This document shows positions 1 to 9,456 of a DNA stretch of 64,000 nucleotides, in pieces. This DNA is from Allobosea caraganae (lineage in GTDB: Bacteria; Pseudomonadota; Alphaproteobacteria; Rhizobiales; Beijerinckiaceae): assembly GCF_003351345.1 (NCBI RefSeq), contig NZ_QQTO01000007.1, forward strand, positions 124,001-188,000, written 5' to 3'. Position 1 is the stretch's first letter; every line of letters begins with the position of its first letter. The position numbers and the translations under genes are program-made. The notes beneath the pieces are model-generated. The model was not told where the DNA came from. It saw nothing but the letters and a program-made list of their open reading frames with translations, and did not search any database.

Positions 1-203
1 GGTTTGCCGGCGTCTCGCTGCTCAATCGGCCCGATGGTGGCGAGGTGGTCGTCACCGTCCTGACGCGCTGGGATTCGATGGATGCGGTCGCAGCTTTCGC
101 TGCGCCCGATCTTGAGACAGCAGTGGTCGAGCCGGCAGCTGCCGCCGTGCTGTTGAACTACGACGCGAAGGTGACGCATCACCACGTGATGCTCGAAGGA
201 TGA
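1..203 (+). CDS. ABM-like (antibiotic biosynthesis monooxygenase fold) small protein, 5' truncated
   Basis: Only the last 66 codons are in the window, reading in frame from position 3 to the TGA at 201-203. The visible part alternates short hydrophobic strands with a helix and includes [14 protein letters not shown] and an ETAVVEP stretch. That resembles the C-terminal half of small ferredoxin-like ABM/YdhR-type proteins, where a Trp-Asp-Ser/Asp followed by a helix is typical. The stop lies 4 nt before the nuoC ATG, so the gene is co-transcribed with complex I genes. Whether it has oxygenase activity cannot be told, because the N-terminal half is missing. The family call is by pattern only; it is a cytoplasmic protein if nothing precedes the fold. 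Confidence 0.6.
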   Translation, partial: FAGVSLLNRPDGGEVVVTVLTRWDSMDAVAAFAAPDLETAVVEPAAAAVLLNYDAKVTHHHVMLEG

Positions 204-207
204 TGCG

Positions 208-813
208 ATGAGCGAAGCGCTCGTGACACTCGGCGAAGACATCAAGGCGGCGCTGCCCGGCGCCGTCACCAATGCTGTCGTCGTCTTCGGCGAACTGACG
301 ATCGAGGCCGAGGCTTCGCAGATCGTCCAGGTGCTGAAGACGCTCTATGACGACCCGCGCTTCCGCTTCGTGAATTTCACGGACCTTGCCGGTGCCGACT
401 ATCCCGAGCGCGAGAAGCGCTTCGACGTCGTCTACCACCTGCTCTCGCCGCGCCATAACCGGCGTGTGCGCGTCAAGATCCAGACCGACGAGAAGACGCC
501 GGTTCCCTCGGCGATCGAGGTCTATCCGGCGGCGAACTGGTTCGAGCGGGAGGCCTATGATTTCTACGGCATCCTGTTCTCGGGCCATCCCGACCTGCGC
601 CGCATCCTCACCGATTACGGCTTCGAGGGTTACCCGCTGCGCAAGGACTTCCCGCTGACCGGCTTCGTCGAGGTCCGCTACGACGACGAGCAGAAGCGGG
701 TGGTCTACGAGCCGGTGAAGCTCAACCAGGAATTCCGCAACTTCGACTTCCTGTCCCCCTGGGAAGGCACGGACTACGTGCTTCCCGGCGATGAAAAGGC
801 GAAAACGCCATGA
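208..813 (+). CDS. nuoC: NADH-quinone oxidoreductase subunit C
   Basis: 201 residues, normal length for a stand-alone (not NuoCD-fused) subunit C of respiratory complex I. It belongs to the peripheral arm on the cytoplasmic side and packs against NuoD, NuoB and NuoI; it has no cofactor. The family signature is at residues 113-122 ([10 protein letters not shown]), followed by GHPDL at 126-130 and [10 protein letters not shown] at 143-152. The start ATG lies 4 nt after the preceding stop. The stop overlaps an ATG at 810, but translation of the next gene more probably begins at 825. It is the first recognisable subunit in the window; nuoA and nuoB should lie further left. Confidence 0.98.
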   Translation: MSEALVTLGEDIKAALPGAVTNAVVVFGELTIEAEASQIVQVLKTLYDDPRFRFVNFTDLAGADYPEREKRFDVVYHLLSPRHNRRVRVKIQTDEKTPVPSAIEVYPAANWFEREAYDFYGILFSGHPDLRRILTDYGFEGYPLRKDFPLTGFVEVRYDDEQKRVVYEPVKLNQEFRNFDFLSPWEGTDYVLPGDEKAKTP

Positions 814-824
814 GGAGCGCGGCT

Positions 825-1070
825 ATGTTTTACCGTTCGGTCTTTGTCGCTGTTGCGATCGCGGCTTCGTCTGTTTGGGCTCATTCGGCCCTGGCCGAGG
901 TGAACGTCCTGAAGCAGGCGCCCGATGGCGTCGTCGAGGAATGCCGCTCGCGGCTGGCGCAGAGCGGCCCCTGGTCGCAGCCGTTCTGGAGCTGCATCCG
1001 CGCGCAGGGCTTCAACGCCGTCGAATATGACGGCCGCATCGCCTACCAGCACGACGGCCAGAGGTTCTGA
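825..1070 (+). CDS. small secreted protein inside the nuo operon
   Basis: 81 residues from the ATG at 825, chosen over the ATG at 810 because GAGGAG at 812-817 sits 7 nt before it; the longer form would have 86 residues. Residues 1-24 form a clean Sec signal peptide (hydrophobic VFVAVAIAASSVWA, then AHSALA with likely cleavage before EV). The mature part of about 57 residues has two cysteines (in EECRS and WSCIR) that could form one disulfide in the periplasm, and ends in YQHDGQRF. I do not recognise the family. It lies between nuoC and nuoD with 6 nt to nuoD, so it is translated from the complex I transcript, although the mature protein would be on the opposite side of the membrane from the peripheral arm. 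Confidence 0.75.
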   Translation: MFYRSVFVAVAIAASSVWAHSALAEVNVLKQAPDGVVEECRSRLAQSGPWSQPFWSCIRAQGFNAVEYDGRIAYQHDGQRF

Positions 1071-1076
1071 CTTGTC

Positions 1077-2267
1077 ATGACCGAGCACAACATCCGAAAT
1101 TTCTCGATCAATTTCGGGCCGCAGCATCCCGCGGCTCACGGCGTGCTGCGCCTTGTGCTCGAACTTGACGGCGAGATCGTCGAGCGCGTCGATCCGCATA
1201 TCGGCCTGCTGCACCGCGGCACCGAGAAGCTGATCGAGGCCAAGACCTATCTGCAGGCCGTGCCCTATTTCGACCGGCTCGACTACGTCGCGCCGATGAA
1301 CCAGGAGCACGCCTTCGCGCTCGCGGTCGAGAAGCTGATGGGCGTGAGCGTGCCGCGCCGCGGCCAGCTCATCCGCGTGCTCTATTCCGAGATCGGCCGT
1401 ATCCTCTCGCACATCCTCAACGTCACCACGCAGGCGATGGACGTCGGCGCGCTGACGCCGCCGCTCTGGGGCTTCGAGGAGCGCGAGAAGCTGATGATCT
1501 TCTACGAGCGGGCTTGCGGCGCGCGCATGCACGCAGCTTATGTTCGGCCGGGCGGCGTCCACCAGGACCTGCCGACCTCGCTGATCCACGACATCGCCGA
1601 ATGGTGCGACCCGTTCCTCAAGGTCTGCGACGACCTCGAGACCCTGCTCACCGACAACCGCATCTTCAAGCAGCGCAACGTCGATATCGGCGTGGTCGAT
1701 CTCGAGACCTGCTGGAAATGGGGCTTTTCCGGCGTGATGGTGCGCGGCTCCGGCGCCGCCTGGGACTTGCGCAAGAGCCAGCCCTACGAGTGCTACGAAG
1801 AGCTCGAGTTCGACATCCCGATCGGCAAGAACGGCGATTGCTACGACCGCTACTGCATCCGCATGGAGGAGATGCGCCAATCCGTGCGCATCATGAAGCA
1901 GTGCTGCGAGAAGTTGCTGGGCGCGGATGGCGGCGGGCCGATCTCCTCGCTCGACGGCAAGATGGTGCCGCCCAAGCGCAGCGAGATGAAGCGCTCGATG
2001 GAAGCGCTGATCCACCACTTCAAGCTCTATACCGAGGGCTACAAGGTCCCGGCCGGCGAGGTCTATGCCGCGGTCGAGGCGCCCAAGGGCGAGTTCGGCG
2101 TCTATCTCGTCTCCGACGGCACCAACCGGCCCTATCGCTGCAAGATCAAGGCCCCGGGCTTCGCCCATCTCCAGGCCATGGACTTCATGTGCCGCAAGCA
2201 CATGCTGGCGGACGTCTCCGCCATCCTCGGCTCTCTCGACATCGTCTTTGGTGAGGTGGACCGCTAA
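1077..2267 (+). CDS. nuoD: NADH-quinone oxidoreductase subunit D
   Basis: 396 residues, the 49 kDa subunit of complex I. It forms the quinone-binding cavity with NuoB at the base of the peripheral arm and descends from the large subunit of NiFe hydrogenases. The N-terminal [15 protein letters not shown] (residues 11-25) includes the His-Pro-Ala-Ala-His loop that contacts the quinone head group. The C-terminal residues 366-396 end in [12 protein letters not shown] as in the family. Its stop TAA shares its last base with the nuoE ATG (TAATG), consistent with translational coupling. Length and motifs are standard. Confidence 0.98.
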   Translation: MTEHNIRNFSINFGPQHPAAHGVLRLVLELDGEIVERVDPHIGLLHRGTEKLIEAKTYLQAVPYFDRLDYVAPMNQEHAFALAVEKLMGVSVPRRGQLIRVLYSEIGRILSHILNVTTQAMDVGALTPPLWGFEEREKLMIFYERACGARMHAAYVRPGGVHQDLPTSLIHDIAEWCDPFLKVCDDLETLLTDNRIFKQRNVDIGVVDLETCWKWGFSGVMVRGSGAAWDLRKSQPYECYEELEFDIPIGKNGDCYDRYCIRMEEMRQSVRIMKQCCEKLLGADGGGPISSLDGKMVPPKRSEMKRSMEALIHHFKLYTEGYKVPAGEVYAAVEAPKGEFGVYLVSDGTNRPYRCKIKAPGFAHLQAMDFMCRKHMLADVSAILGSLDIVFGEVDR

Positions 2268-3208
2268 TGTCCGTCCGTCGTCTCGCGCCCGATCAGGTCC
2301 AGCCTACCTCCTTCGCCTTCACCGCGGCGAACGAGAACTGGGCCGATCAGCAGATCGCCAAATATCCCGAAGGCCGCCAGGCCTCGGCCGTGATCCCGCT
2401 CCTGTGGAAGGCGCAGGAGCAGCATGACGGCTGGGTGCCGCGCGCCGCGATCGAGACCATCGCCCGGAAGCTCGCCATGGCGCCGATGCGCGTCATGGAG
2501 ATCGCGACCTTCTACACCATGTTCAACCTGCAGCCGGTCGGCGAGCACTTCATCCAGCTCTGCGGCACCACGCCCTGCGCGCTGCGCGGCGCCGAGGCGC
2601 TGAAGAAGGTCTGCGAGGATGTCATCGGCCCGCAATCGACGGTGACGGCCGATGGCAAGCTTTCGTGGCTCGAGGTCGAGTGCCTCGGCGCCTGCTGCAA
2701 CGCCCCGATGGCGCAGGTCAATTTCGACTATTACGAGGACCTGACGCCGGAGAATTTCCGCGCGCTGCTCGACGACCTGCGCCATGGCCGGCCGACCAAG
2801 CCCGGCCCGCAGGTCGAGCGCTCCGGCTCGGAGCCGCTCGGTGGCGGCGAGACGCTGAAGGATCCAGCCCTTTATGACGGCACGGTGATCGGCGCCGGCG
2901 ATTGGCAGGCCCGCATCACCGAGCAGCGCAAGGCCGCTGCCGAAGCCGCCGCCGCCAAGGCTGCGGCCGAAGCGGCTGCGAAGGCTGAAGCCGAGGCCGC
3001 CGCTGCGGCGCAGAAGGCCGGCCCGACCGACGTCAAGGCAGCGCCGGCTCCCGAGGCCGCGACGCCCGCCCGCCCACAGCCATCCGACGCCCAGCAGCCG
3101 TCGAGCCGTGCGCAGGACACGCCGTCCGCCGCAAGCGACGCCATCAAGGACACGCCGGCCAAGGCCGCGCCCCCCAAGCGGGCCGCCAAACCCAAGTCGG
3201 AAGAGTGA
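2267..3208 (+). CDS. nuoE: NADH-quinone oxidoreductase subunit E with long Ala-rich tail
   Basis: 313 residues. Residues about 15-175 are the 24 kDa subunit with a thioredoxin-like fold and one [2Fe-2S] cluster (N1a); the ligands should be Cys99, Cys104, Cys139 and Cys143. It sits next to NuoF at the NADH-oxidising tip. Residues about 205-313 are an extension not found in the short form of the family: an Ala/Glu/Lys block predicted to be helical or coiled coil, then a Pro/Ser/Thr/Ala stretch, ending in basic KRAAKPKSEE. Long disordered tails on NuoE are known from other Hyphomicrobiales; no function can be assigned from sequence. The start overlaps the nuoD stop by one base. Confidence 0.97.
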   Translation: MSVRRLAPDQVQPTSFAFTAANENWADQQIAKYPEGRQASAVIPLLWKAQEQHDGWVPRAAIETIARKLAMAPMRVMEIATFYTMFNLQPVGEHFIQLCGTTPCALRGAEALKKVCEDVIGPQSTVTADGKLSWLEVECLGACCNAPMAQVNFDYYEDLTPENFRALLDDLRHGRPTKPGPQVERSGSEPLGGGETLKDPALYDGTVIGAGDWQARITEQRKAAAEAAAAKAAAEAAAKAEAEAAAAAQKAGPTDVKAAPAPEAATPARPQPSDAQQPSSRAQDTPSAASDAIKDTPAKAAPPKRAAKPKSEE

Positions 3209-3217
3209 GATAGAGAC

Positions 3218-4522
3218 ATGCTCGCCGATCGCGACCGCATCTTCACCAATCTCTACGGCCGGCATGACCTGTCGCTGAAGGGCGCCATGGCGCGTGGCGC
3301 CTGGGACGGCACAAAATTCCTGCTCGAGCAGGGCCGCGACTGGATCATCGACGAGATGAAGAAGTCGGGCCTGCGCGGGCGCGGCGGCGCCGGCTTCCCG
3401 ACCGGGCTGAAATGGTCCTTCATGCCCAAGCAGAGCGACGGGCGCCCGCACTACCTCGTCGTCAACGCCGACGAGTCGGAGCCGGGCACCTGCAAGGATC
3501 GCGAGATCATGCGCAACGACCCGCATACGCTGGTCGAGGGCTGCCTGATCGCCTCCTTCGCCATGGGCGCCCATGCGGCCTATATCTACATCCGCGGCGA
3601 GTACATCGCCGAGCGCGAGGCGCTGCAGCGCGCCGTCGACGAGGCCTATGAGGCGAACCTCATCGGCAAGAACAACAAGCACGGCTATCCCTTTGATCTC
3701 TATGTGCATCACGGCGCCGGCGCCTATATCTGCGGCGAGGAGACGGCGCTGCTCGAGAGCCTCGAGGGCAAGAAGGGCATGCCGCGGCTGAAGCCGCCAT
3801 TCCCGGCCAATGTCGGCCTCTACGGCTGCCCGACCACGGTCAACAACGTCGAGTCGATCGCGGTGGCGCCGACCATCCTGCGCCGCGGGGCGAGCTGGTT
3901 CTCCTCGCTCGGCACGCCCAACAATGTCGGCACCAAGCTGTTCTGCGTCTCCGGCCACGTGAACACGCCCTGCAACGTCGAAGAGGCGATGGGCCTGACC
4001 TTCCGCGAGCTGATCGACCGCCATTGCGGCGGCATCCGCGGCGGCTGGGACAATCTCAAGGCGGTCATCCCCGGCGGCTCCTCGGTGCGCATGGTCCCGG
4101 CCGAGCAGATCATCGACACGCCGATGGATTTCGACTCGCTCTCGAAGCTGCGCTCCGGCCTCGGCACGGCGGCGGTGATCGTGATGGACAAGTCGACCGA
4201 CGTCATCCGCGCCATCGCCCGCCTGAGCTATTTCTACAAGCACGAGAGCTGCGGCCAGTGCACGCCCTGCCGCGAGGGCACCGGCTGGATGTGGCGCGTC
4301 GTCAGCCGCATGGCCGAGGGTAGGGCGCAGAAGCGCGAGATCGACATGCTGCTCGACGTCACCAAGCAGATCGAGGGCCACACGATCTGCGCGCTCGGCG
4401 ACGCCGCCGCCTGGCCGATCCAGGGCCTGATCGCGCATTTCCGTCACGAGATTGAGCAGCGCATCGACGATTATGCCGCCAACCCGCATTCAGAGCCGGT
4501 GCGGCTGATGGCGGCGGAGTGA
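3218..4522 (+). CDS. nuoF: NADH-quinone oxidoreductase subunit F
   Basis: 434 residues, the 51 kDa flavoprotein that takes a hydride from NADH onto FMN and passes electrons to its [4Fe-4S] cluster N3. The glycine-rich NADH loop [13 protein letters not shown] is at residues 54-66 and the FMN region [16 protein letters not shown] at 81-96. The cluster ligands are Cys345, Cys348, Cys351 and Cys391. Spacing to nuoE is 9 nt and to nuoG 4 nt. Length and motifs are standard. Confidence 0.98.
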   Translation: MLADRDRIFTNLYGRHDLSLKGAMARGAWDGTKFLLEQGRDWIIDEMKKSGLRGRGGAGFPTGLKWSFMPKQSDGRPHYLVVNADESEPGTCKDREIMRNDPHTLVEGCLIASFAMGAHAAYIYIRGEYIAEREALQRAVDEAYEANLIGKNNKHGYPFDLYVHHGAGAYICGEETALLESLEGKKGMPRLKPPFPANVGLYGCPTTVNNVESIAVAPTILRRGASWFSSLGTPNNVGTKLFCVSGHVNTPCNVEEAMGLTFRELIDRHCGGIRGGWDNLKAVIPGGSSVRMVPAEQIIDTPMDFDSLSKLRSGLGTAAVIVMDKSTDVIRAIARLSYFYKHESCGQCTPCREGTGWMWRVVSRMAEGRAQKREIDMLLDVTKQIEGHTICALGDAAAWPIQGLIAHFRHEIEQRIDDYAANPHSEPVRLMAAE

Positions 4523-4526
4523 GATC

Positions 4527-6590
4527 ATGACCAAACTCCTCATCGACGGCATCGAGGTCGACGTACCCGCCGACTACACCGTGCTCCAGGCCTGCGAGGC
4601 CGCGGGCGCCGAGGTGCCACGCTTCTGCTTCCATGAGCGCCTCTCGATCGCCGGCAATTGCCGCATGTGCCTGGTCGAGGTGAAGGGCGGCCCGCCGAAG
4701 CCGCAGGCCTCCTGCGCCATCGGCGTGCGCGACCTGCGCCCCGGCCCCAACGGCGAGCCGCCGGTCGTCTCGACCAAGTCGCCGATGGTCAAGAAGGCGC
4801 GCGAAGGGGTGATGGAGTTCCTGCTCATCAACCATCCGCTCGACTGCCCGATCTGCGACCAGGGCGGCGAATGCGACCTGCAGGACCAGGCCATGGCCTA
4901 TGGCGTGGACAATTCCCGCTACGCCGAGAACAAGCGCGCGGTCGAGGACAAGTATATCGGCCCGCTGGTCAAGACCTCGATGACGCGCTGCATCCAGTGC
5001 ACGCGCTGCGTCCGCTTCACCACCGAAGTTGCTGGAGGCACCGATCTCGGCGCCATCGGCCGCGGCGAGGACATGGAGATCACGACCTATCTCGAGCAGG
5101 CGATGACCTCCGAGCTCCAGGGCAACATCGTCGATCTCTGCCCGGTCGGCGCGCTGACCTCAAAACCCTACCAGAACAAGGCCCGGCCCTGGGAGCTGAC
5201 CAAGACCGAATCCATCGACGTGATGGACGCGGTCGGTTCGGCGATCCGCGTCGATTCCCGCGGCCGCGAGGTGATGCGCATCCTGCCGCGCATCAACGAG
5301 GCGGTGAACGAGGAGTGGATCTCCGACAAGACCCGCCATGTCGTCGACGGCCTGCGCACCCAGCGGCTCGACCGGCCCTATATCCGCGAGAACGGCACGC
5401 TAAAGCCCGCGAGCTGGAGCGAGGCCTTCGCTCTGATCGCCGCCAAGGTTAAGGCGGCTAGCCCTGAGCGCATCGGTGCGATCGCCGGCGATCTCGCCGC
5501 GGTCGAGGAGATGTTCGCGCTCAAGGCGCTGATTTCGTCGCTCGGCAGCGCCAGTCTCGACGCGCGCCAGGACGGCGCCAAGCTGCACCCGAAGCATGGC
5601 CGCGCCAGCTACATCCTCAACGCCGGCATCGCCGGCCTCGACGACGCGACCTCGCTGCTGATCATCGGCGCCAACCCGCGCCGCGAGGCTCCGATCCTCA
5701 ACGCCCGCATCCGCAAGCGCTGGCTGCGCGGCGACTTCAAAATCTCGGTCATCGGTGAGCAGGTCGACCTGACCTACGCCCATGACTATCTCGGCGCCGG
5801 TCCGGAGACGCTGGCCGATCTGGTCAAGAACGCCTCCGCCGCCGGCGACAGGCCAATGGTGCTGGTCGGGCAGGGCGCTCTCGCCCGCACTGATGGCGAG
5901 GCGGTGCTCTCGCTCGCCGCCAAGGCGGCGCAGGTGCTCGGCGCCGTCAAGGACGGCTGGAACGGTTTTGGCGTGCTCCATACCGCCGCCGCCCGCGTCG
6001 GCGCGCTCGATCTCGGCTTCGTGCCGGGTGACAATGGCCTGGACGTCGCCGGCATGCTCCAGCCCGGCGCGCTCGACGTGCTCTACCTGCTGGGCGCCGA
6101 CGAGGTCGAGGTGCCGGAGGGCGCCTTCGTGATCTACCAGGGCACCCATGGCGACAAGGGCGCGCATCGCGCCGACGTCATCCTGCCGGGCTCGGCCTAT
6201 ACCGAGAAGTCGGGTACCTACGCCAATACCGAGGGCAGGGTGCAGATGGCCGACCGCGCCACCTTCCCGCCGGGCGATGCCCGCGAGGACTGGGCGATCC
6301 TGCGGGCGCTCTCGGCCGCGCTCGACAAGACGCTGCCCTTCGACTCGCTCAGCGCGCTGCGCCAGGCGCTCTATGCGGCCCATCCGCATTTCGCCGCGCT
6401 CGACACGGTGGCGGTGGCTGATGCCTCTGTGCTCGGCGCGCTCGCGGGCCTGGGCGGCAAGACCGACAAGGCCGGCTTCGTCTCGCCTGTCACCGATTTC
6501 TATCAGACCAACCCGATCGCACGCGCCTCGGCCGTGATGGCCGAATGTTCGGCGCTGGCCTCCGGCCGGATGCGGCAGGCGGCGGAGTAA
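4527..6590 (+). CDS. nuoG: NADH-quinone oxidoreductase subunit G
   Basis: 687 residues, the 75 kDa iron-sulfur subunit linking NuoF to NuoI. The N-terminal ferredoxin domain has [2Fe-2S] ligands Cys34, Cys45, Cys48 and Cys63. His103, Cys107, Cys110 and Cys116 form the His-ligated [4Fe-4S] cluster N5, and Cys155, Cys158, Cys161 and Cys205 hold N4. The rest is the molybdopterin-oxidoreductase-like domain without a cofactor, here of the compact alphaproteobacterial/mitochondrial size; the additional N7 site of longer forms is not apparent. It is followed by nuoH after 6 nt. Confidence 0.98.
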   Translation: MTKLLIDGIEVDVPADYTVLQACEAAGAEVPRFCFHERLSIAGNCRMCLVEVKGGPPKPQASCAIGVRDLRPGPNGEPPVVSTKSPMVKKAREGVMEFLLINHPLDCPICDQGGECDLQDQAMAYGVDNSRYAENKRAVEDKYIGPLVKTSMTRCIQCTRCVRFTTEVAGGTDLGAIGRGEDMEITTYLEQAMTSELQGNIVDLCPVGALTSKPYQNKARPWELTKTESIDVMDAVGSAIRVDSRGREVMRILPRINEAVNEEWISDKTRHVVDGLRTQRLDRPYIRENGTLKPASWSEAFALIAAKVKAASPERIGAIAGDLAAVEEMFALKALISSLGSASLDARQDGAKLHPKHGRASYILNAGIAGLDDATSLLIIGANPRREAPILNARIRKRWLRGDFKISVIGEQVDLTYAHDYLGAGPETLADLVKNASAAGDRPMVLVGQGALARTDGEAVLSLAAKAAQVLGAVKDGWNGFGVLHTAAARVGALDLGFVPGDNGLDVAGMLQPGALDVLYLLGADEVEVPEGAFVIYQGTHGDKGAHRADVILPGSAYTEKSGTYANTEGRVQMADRATFPPGDAREDWAILRALSAALDKTLPFDSLSALRQALYAAHPHFAALDTVAVADASVLGALAGLGGKTDKAGFVSPVTDFYQTNPIARASAVMAECSALASGRMRQAAE

Positions 6591-6596
6591 GGCACG

Positions 6597-7616
6597 ATGA
6601 ACTGGGATATCGTCCTCGACCTCGCGATCATTCTCGGCAAGAGCCTGCTGTTGCTGATCTGCCTGCTGGTCTTCATCGCCTACATCCTGCTGGCCGATCG
6701 CAAGATCTGGGCGGCGGTGCAGCTCCGGCGCGGCCCCAACGTGGTCGGGCCCTTCGGCCTGTTCCAGAGCTTCGCCGACCTGCTGAAATTCGTCTTCAAG
6801 GAGCCGATCATCCCGGCCAGCGCCAACAAGGGCGTCTTCTTGCTGGCGCCGCTGGTCTCCTGCGTGCTGGCGCTGGCGGCTTGGGCCGTCATCCCGGTGG
6901 CGGAAGGCTGGGCGATCGCCGACATCAATGTCGGCATCCTCTACATCTTCGCGATCTCGTCGCTCGGCGTCTACGGCGTCATCATGGGCGGCTGGGCCTC
7001 GAACTCGAAATATCCGTTCCTCGGCGCCCTGCGCTCGGCGGCGCAGATGGTCTCCTACGAGGTCTCGATCGGCTTCGTCATCATCACCGTGCTGCTCTGC
7101 GTCGGCTCGCTGAACCTCTCGGCCATCGTCGAGGCGCAGAACACCAGCTGGGGCATGCTGCGCTGGTACTGGCTGCCGCTCTTCCCGATGTTCGTGGTCT
7201 TTTTCATCTCGGCCCTGGCCGAGACGAACCGCCCGCCCTTCGATCTGCCGGAAGCGGAATCCGAACTCGTCGCCGGCTTCATGGTCGAGTACTCGTCGAC
7301 GCCGTACCTGCTCTACATGCTCGGCGAGTACGTGGCGATCATGACCATGTGCTCGCTGACCACGATCCTGTTCCTCGGCGGCTGGCTGCCGCCGTTCCCG
7401 ATCGCGCCCTTCACCTGGCTGCCGGGCGTGTTCTGGTTCGCGCTCAAGATCTGCATGGTCTTCTTCATGTTCGCGATGGTGAAGGCCTTCGTGCCGCGCT
7501 ACCGCTACGACCAGCTGATGCGGCTGGGCTGGAAGGTCTTCCTGCCGCTTTCGCTGGTCTCCGTGGTCGTGGTCGCGGCAGTGTTGCAGCTTACCGGCTG
7601 GGCGCCGGTGCATTAG
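6597..7616 (+). CDS. nuoH: NADH-quinone oxidoreductase subunit H
   Basis: 339 residues, the membrane subunit that joins the peripheral arm to the proton-pumping arm and closes the quinone tunnel. About eight transmembrane segments are visible. The cytoplasmic loop [20 protein letters not shown], rich in the conserved acidic residues of this family, is intact, as is [11 protein letters not shown] near residue 43. The terminal TAG (7614-7616) shares its last base with the GTG start of the next small gene. Confidence 0.98.
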   Translation: MNWDIVLDLAIILGKSLLLLICLLVFIAYILLADRKIWAAVQLRRGPNVVGPFGLFQSFADLLKFVFKEPIIPASANKGVFLLAPLVSCVLALAAWAVIPVAEGWAIADINVGILYIFAISSLGVYGVIMGGWASNSKYPFLGALRSAAQMVSYEVSIGFVIITVLLCVGSLNLSAIVEAQNTSWGMLRWYWLPLFPMFVVFFISALAETNRPPFDLPEAESELVAGFMVEYSSTPYLLYMLGEYVAIMTMCSLTTILFLGGWLPPFPIAPFTWLPGVFWFALKICMVFFMFAMVKAFVPRYRYDQLMRLGWKVFLPLSLVSVVVVAAVLQLTGWAPVH

Positions 7617-7858
7617 TGGTAGAGTCGGTTCCAGGCTTGGTCGGAGCCCTGCTCGGCTTCGTCTTCGGCTGGATCCAGTATCAGATGATCGTGGCGGTGG
7701 TTGTCGGCGGTCTGCGCCGGACGAACCGCTCGAAGACGCCGGCAGAGGATAGCGACTACAAGCGCCGCATCCGGATCCTTCAGGCGATCATGCTGGTGCT
7801 CTTGTTGTTCGGGTTGCCCGTGTTGGGCTATTGGGTCGGCCGAACCCTGTTCGGCTGA
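7616..7858 (+). CDS. small two-helix membrane protein between nuoH and nuoI
   Basis: 80 residues from a GTG at 7616 that overlaps the nuoH TAG by one base, a coupling arrangement also seen at nuoD/nuoE. Two hydrophobic segments are at residues about 8-31 (including GALLGFVFGWIQYQMIVAVV) and 54-76, separated by a charged loop GGLRRTNRSKTPAEDSDYKRR. No cysteines or catalytic motif are visible. The reading frame is open far upstream, but that part lies inside nuoH in another frame and is not coding. I do not recognise the family. Position and coupling suggest an inner-membrane protein made along with complex I, perhaps an accessory or assembly protein; this is inference only. No strong Shine-Dalgarno is visible, which fits coupled translation. 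Confidence 0.7.
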   Translation: MVESVPGLVGALLGFVFGWIQYQMIVAVVVGGLRRTNRSKTPAEDSDYKRRIRILQAIMLVLLLFGLPVLGYWVGRTLFG

Positions 7859-7881
7859 GGTATTGAAGAGGATCGTGGGCG

Positions 7882-8370
7882 ATGTCACTCGCGCAAGCCG
7901 CCAAGGGATTGCTGCTCCAGGAGTTCGTTTCGGCGTTCTTCCTGTCGATGCGCTATTTCTTCAAGCCGAAAGCGACGCTGAACTACCCCTTCGAGAAGGG
8001 GCAGCTCTCGCCGCGCTTCCGTGGCGAGCACGCGCTGCGCCGCTACCCGAACGGCGAAGAGCGCTGCATCGCCTGCAAGCTCTGCGAGGCGATCTGCCCG
8101 GCCCAGGCCATCACCATCGAGGCCGGCCCGCGCCGCAACGACGGCACGCGGCGCACCACGCGCTACGACATCGACATGACGAAGTGCATCTATTGCGGCT
8201 TCTGCCAGGAGGCCTGCCCGGTCGACGCCATCGTCGAGGGCCCGAATTTCGAGTTCGCGACCGAGACCCGCGAGGAGCTGTTCTACGACAAGGACAAGCT
8301 GCTCGCGAACGGCGCGCGCTGGGAACGCGAGATCGCGCGCAACATCGCGATGGATGCGCCGTATCGCTGA
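7882..8370 (+). CDS. nuoI: NADH-quinone oxidoreductase subunit I
   Basis: 162 residues, the 23 kDa (TYKY) subunit carrying clusters N6a and N6b, which pass electrons to N2 in NuoB. Two ferredoxin motifs are complete: Cys62/65/68 with Cys72 and Cys102/105/108 with Cys112. The N-terminal 25 residues form the amphipathic helix that lies on the membrane. Length equals that of mitochondrial-type subunit I. A 131-nt gap with two hairpins separates it from nuoJ, the largest gap inside the operon. Confidence 0.98.
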   Translation: MSLAQAAKGLLLQEFVSAFFLSMRYFFKPKATLNYPFEKGQLSPRFRGEHALRRYPNGEERCIACKLCEAICPAQAITIEAGPRRNDGTRRTTRYDIDMTKCIYCGFCQEACPVDAIVEGPNFEFATETREELFYDKDKLLANGARWEREIARNIAMDAPYR

Positions 8371-8432
8371 AGACCTGTGTCCCGTCGCGCGGTTGTCGCG
8401 CTCCGCGGGCCTGACTATAGACGCTCCAAACT

Positions 8433-8487
8433 GCGCCGGGTCCGAAACCGGCGCGTGACTAGAAACGAGGGCCGCCCGCAAGGGCGG
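8433..8487 (+). other. two RNA hairpins between nuoI and nuoJ
   Basis: The first hairpin pairs GCGCCGG (8433-8439) with CCGGCGC (8448-8454) around an 8-nt loop. The second pairs CCGCCC (8472-8477) with GGGCGG (8482-8487) around GCAA, a GNRA tetraloop. No T tract follows either, so they are not intrinsic terminators. They lie in the only gap above 100 nt in the operon and end about 14 nt before the nuoJ ATG; an mRNA-processing, stabilising or translational role is possible. Confidence 0.5.
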
Positions 8488-8501
8488 AAGGGCTGGCCGA
8501 G

Positions 8502-9125
8502 ATGAACGCCGCAGCGGCTTTCTTCTATTTGTTCTCTGGCATCACCATCGCCTCGGCGTTCATGGTGGTGTCCTCGCGCAACCCCGTTCATTCGGTGCTG
8601 TTCCTGATCCTCGCCTTCGTCAACGCGGCGGGCCTCTTCCTGCTGCTCGGGGCCGAGTTCCTCGCGATGCTGCTGGTCGTGGTCTATGTCGGCGCGGTCG
8701 CGGTGCTCTTCCTGTTCGTGGTGATGATGCTCGACGTCGACTTCGCCGAGTTCCGCCAGGGCTTCCTGCAATACCTGCCGGTCGGCGCGCTGATCGGCCT
8801 GATCTTCGCGGTCGAGCTGCTGCTCGTCGTCGGCTCCTGGGTCATCGACCCGCAGATCGTGCGCGCGCCGGTCGCGGCGATCCCCGCCAACATCAGCAAC
8901 ACCGAGGCGCTCGGCCGGGTGCTCTACACCCAGTACATCTACTACTTCCAGGCCGCCGGCCTCGTGCTGCTCGTCGCCATGATCGGCGCCATCGTGCTGA
9001 CCCTGCGCGAGCGTCCCGGCGTCAAGCGCCAGAGCATCCCGCAGCAGAATGCCCGCACCAAGGCCACCGCCATGGAGGTGCGCCAGGTGCAATCGCATGC
9101 CGGCGTGCCGGAGGAGACCGTCTGA
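8502..9125 (+). CDS. nuoJ: NADH-quinone oxidoreductase subunit J
   Basis: 207 residues, equivalent to mitochondrial ND6, with five hydrophobic segments. It contributes the TM3 pi-bulge helix that couples quinone reduction to the antiporter-like subunits; the conserved stretch [20 protein letters not shown] is at residues about 58-77. The last 35 residues are polar and probably cytoplasmic. Its terminal TGA overlaps the nuoK ATG (ATGATG at 9122-9127). Confidence 0.97.
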   Translation: MNAAAAFFYLFSGITIASAFMVVSSRNPVHSVLFLILAFVNAAGLFLLLGAEFLAMLLVVVYVGAVAVLFLFVVMMLDVDFAEFRQGFLQYLPVGALIGLIFAVELLLVVGSWVIDPQIVRAPVAAIPANISNTEALGRVLYTQYIYYFQAAGLVLLVAMIGAIVLTLRERPGVKRQSIPQQNARTKATAMEVRQVQSHAGVPEETV

Positions 9126-9430
9126 TGATCGGCCTTGGACACTACCTCGCGGTCGGCGCGATCCTGTTCACGCTCGGCGTGCTCGGCATCTTCATCAACC
9201 GCAAGAACGTCATCGTCATCCTGATGTCGGTCGAGCTCATCCTGCTCTCGGTCAACATCAACTTCGTCGCCTTCTCCAGCTTCCTGAACGACATCGTCGG
9301 CCAGGTCTTCGCCCTGCTGGTGCTGACGGTGGCGGCGGCGGAAGCCGCGATCGGCCTCGCCATTCTCGTCGTCTACTTCCGCAACCGCGGCACGATCGCG
9401 GTGGAAGACATCAACATGATGAAAGGCTGA
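9125..9430 (+). CDS. nuoK: NADH-quinone oxidoreductase subunit K
   Basis: 101 residues, equivalent to ND4L, with three transmembrane helices. The conserved membrane glutamates of the E-channel are present: one in the helix with [12 protein letters not shown] and one in [15 protein letters not shown]. It overlaps nuoJ by one base. Length and sequence are standard for the family. Confidence 0.97.
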   Translation: MIGLGHYLAVGAILFTLGVLGIFINRKNVIVILMSVELILLSVNINFVAFSSFLNDIVGQVFALLVLTVAAAEAAIGLAILVVYFRNRGTIAVEDINMMKG

Positions 9431-9456
9431 GCGCCCTCGAGGCCCCGCGACCTGCC

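Noticed and set aside
810..824. ATG at 810 as start of the small secreted protein
   Set aside because: GAGGAG fits the ATG at 825 better and the signal peptide is cleaner from there; not strictly excluded.
2264..4489. 741-codon minus-strand frame over nuoE/nuoF
   Set aside because: Antisense shadow of two genes with intact cofactor motifs; no domain visible.
5400..7613. 737-codon minus-strand frame over nuoG/nuoH
   Set aside because: Highly charged His/Arg/Glu-rich shadow typical of reverse-complemented membrane genes.
6545..7615. Upstream extension of the small membrane gene at 7616
   Set aside because: Runs inside nuoH in another frame and has non-protein-like arginine-rich composition.
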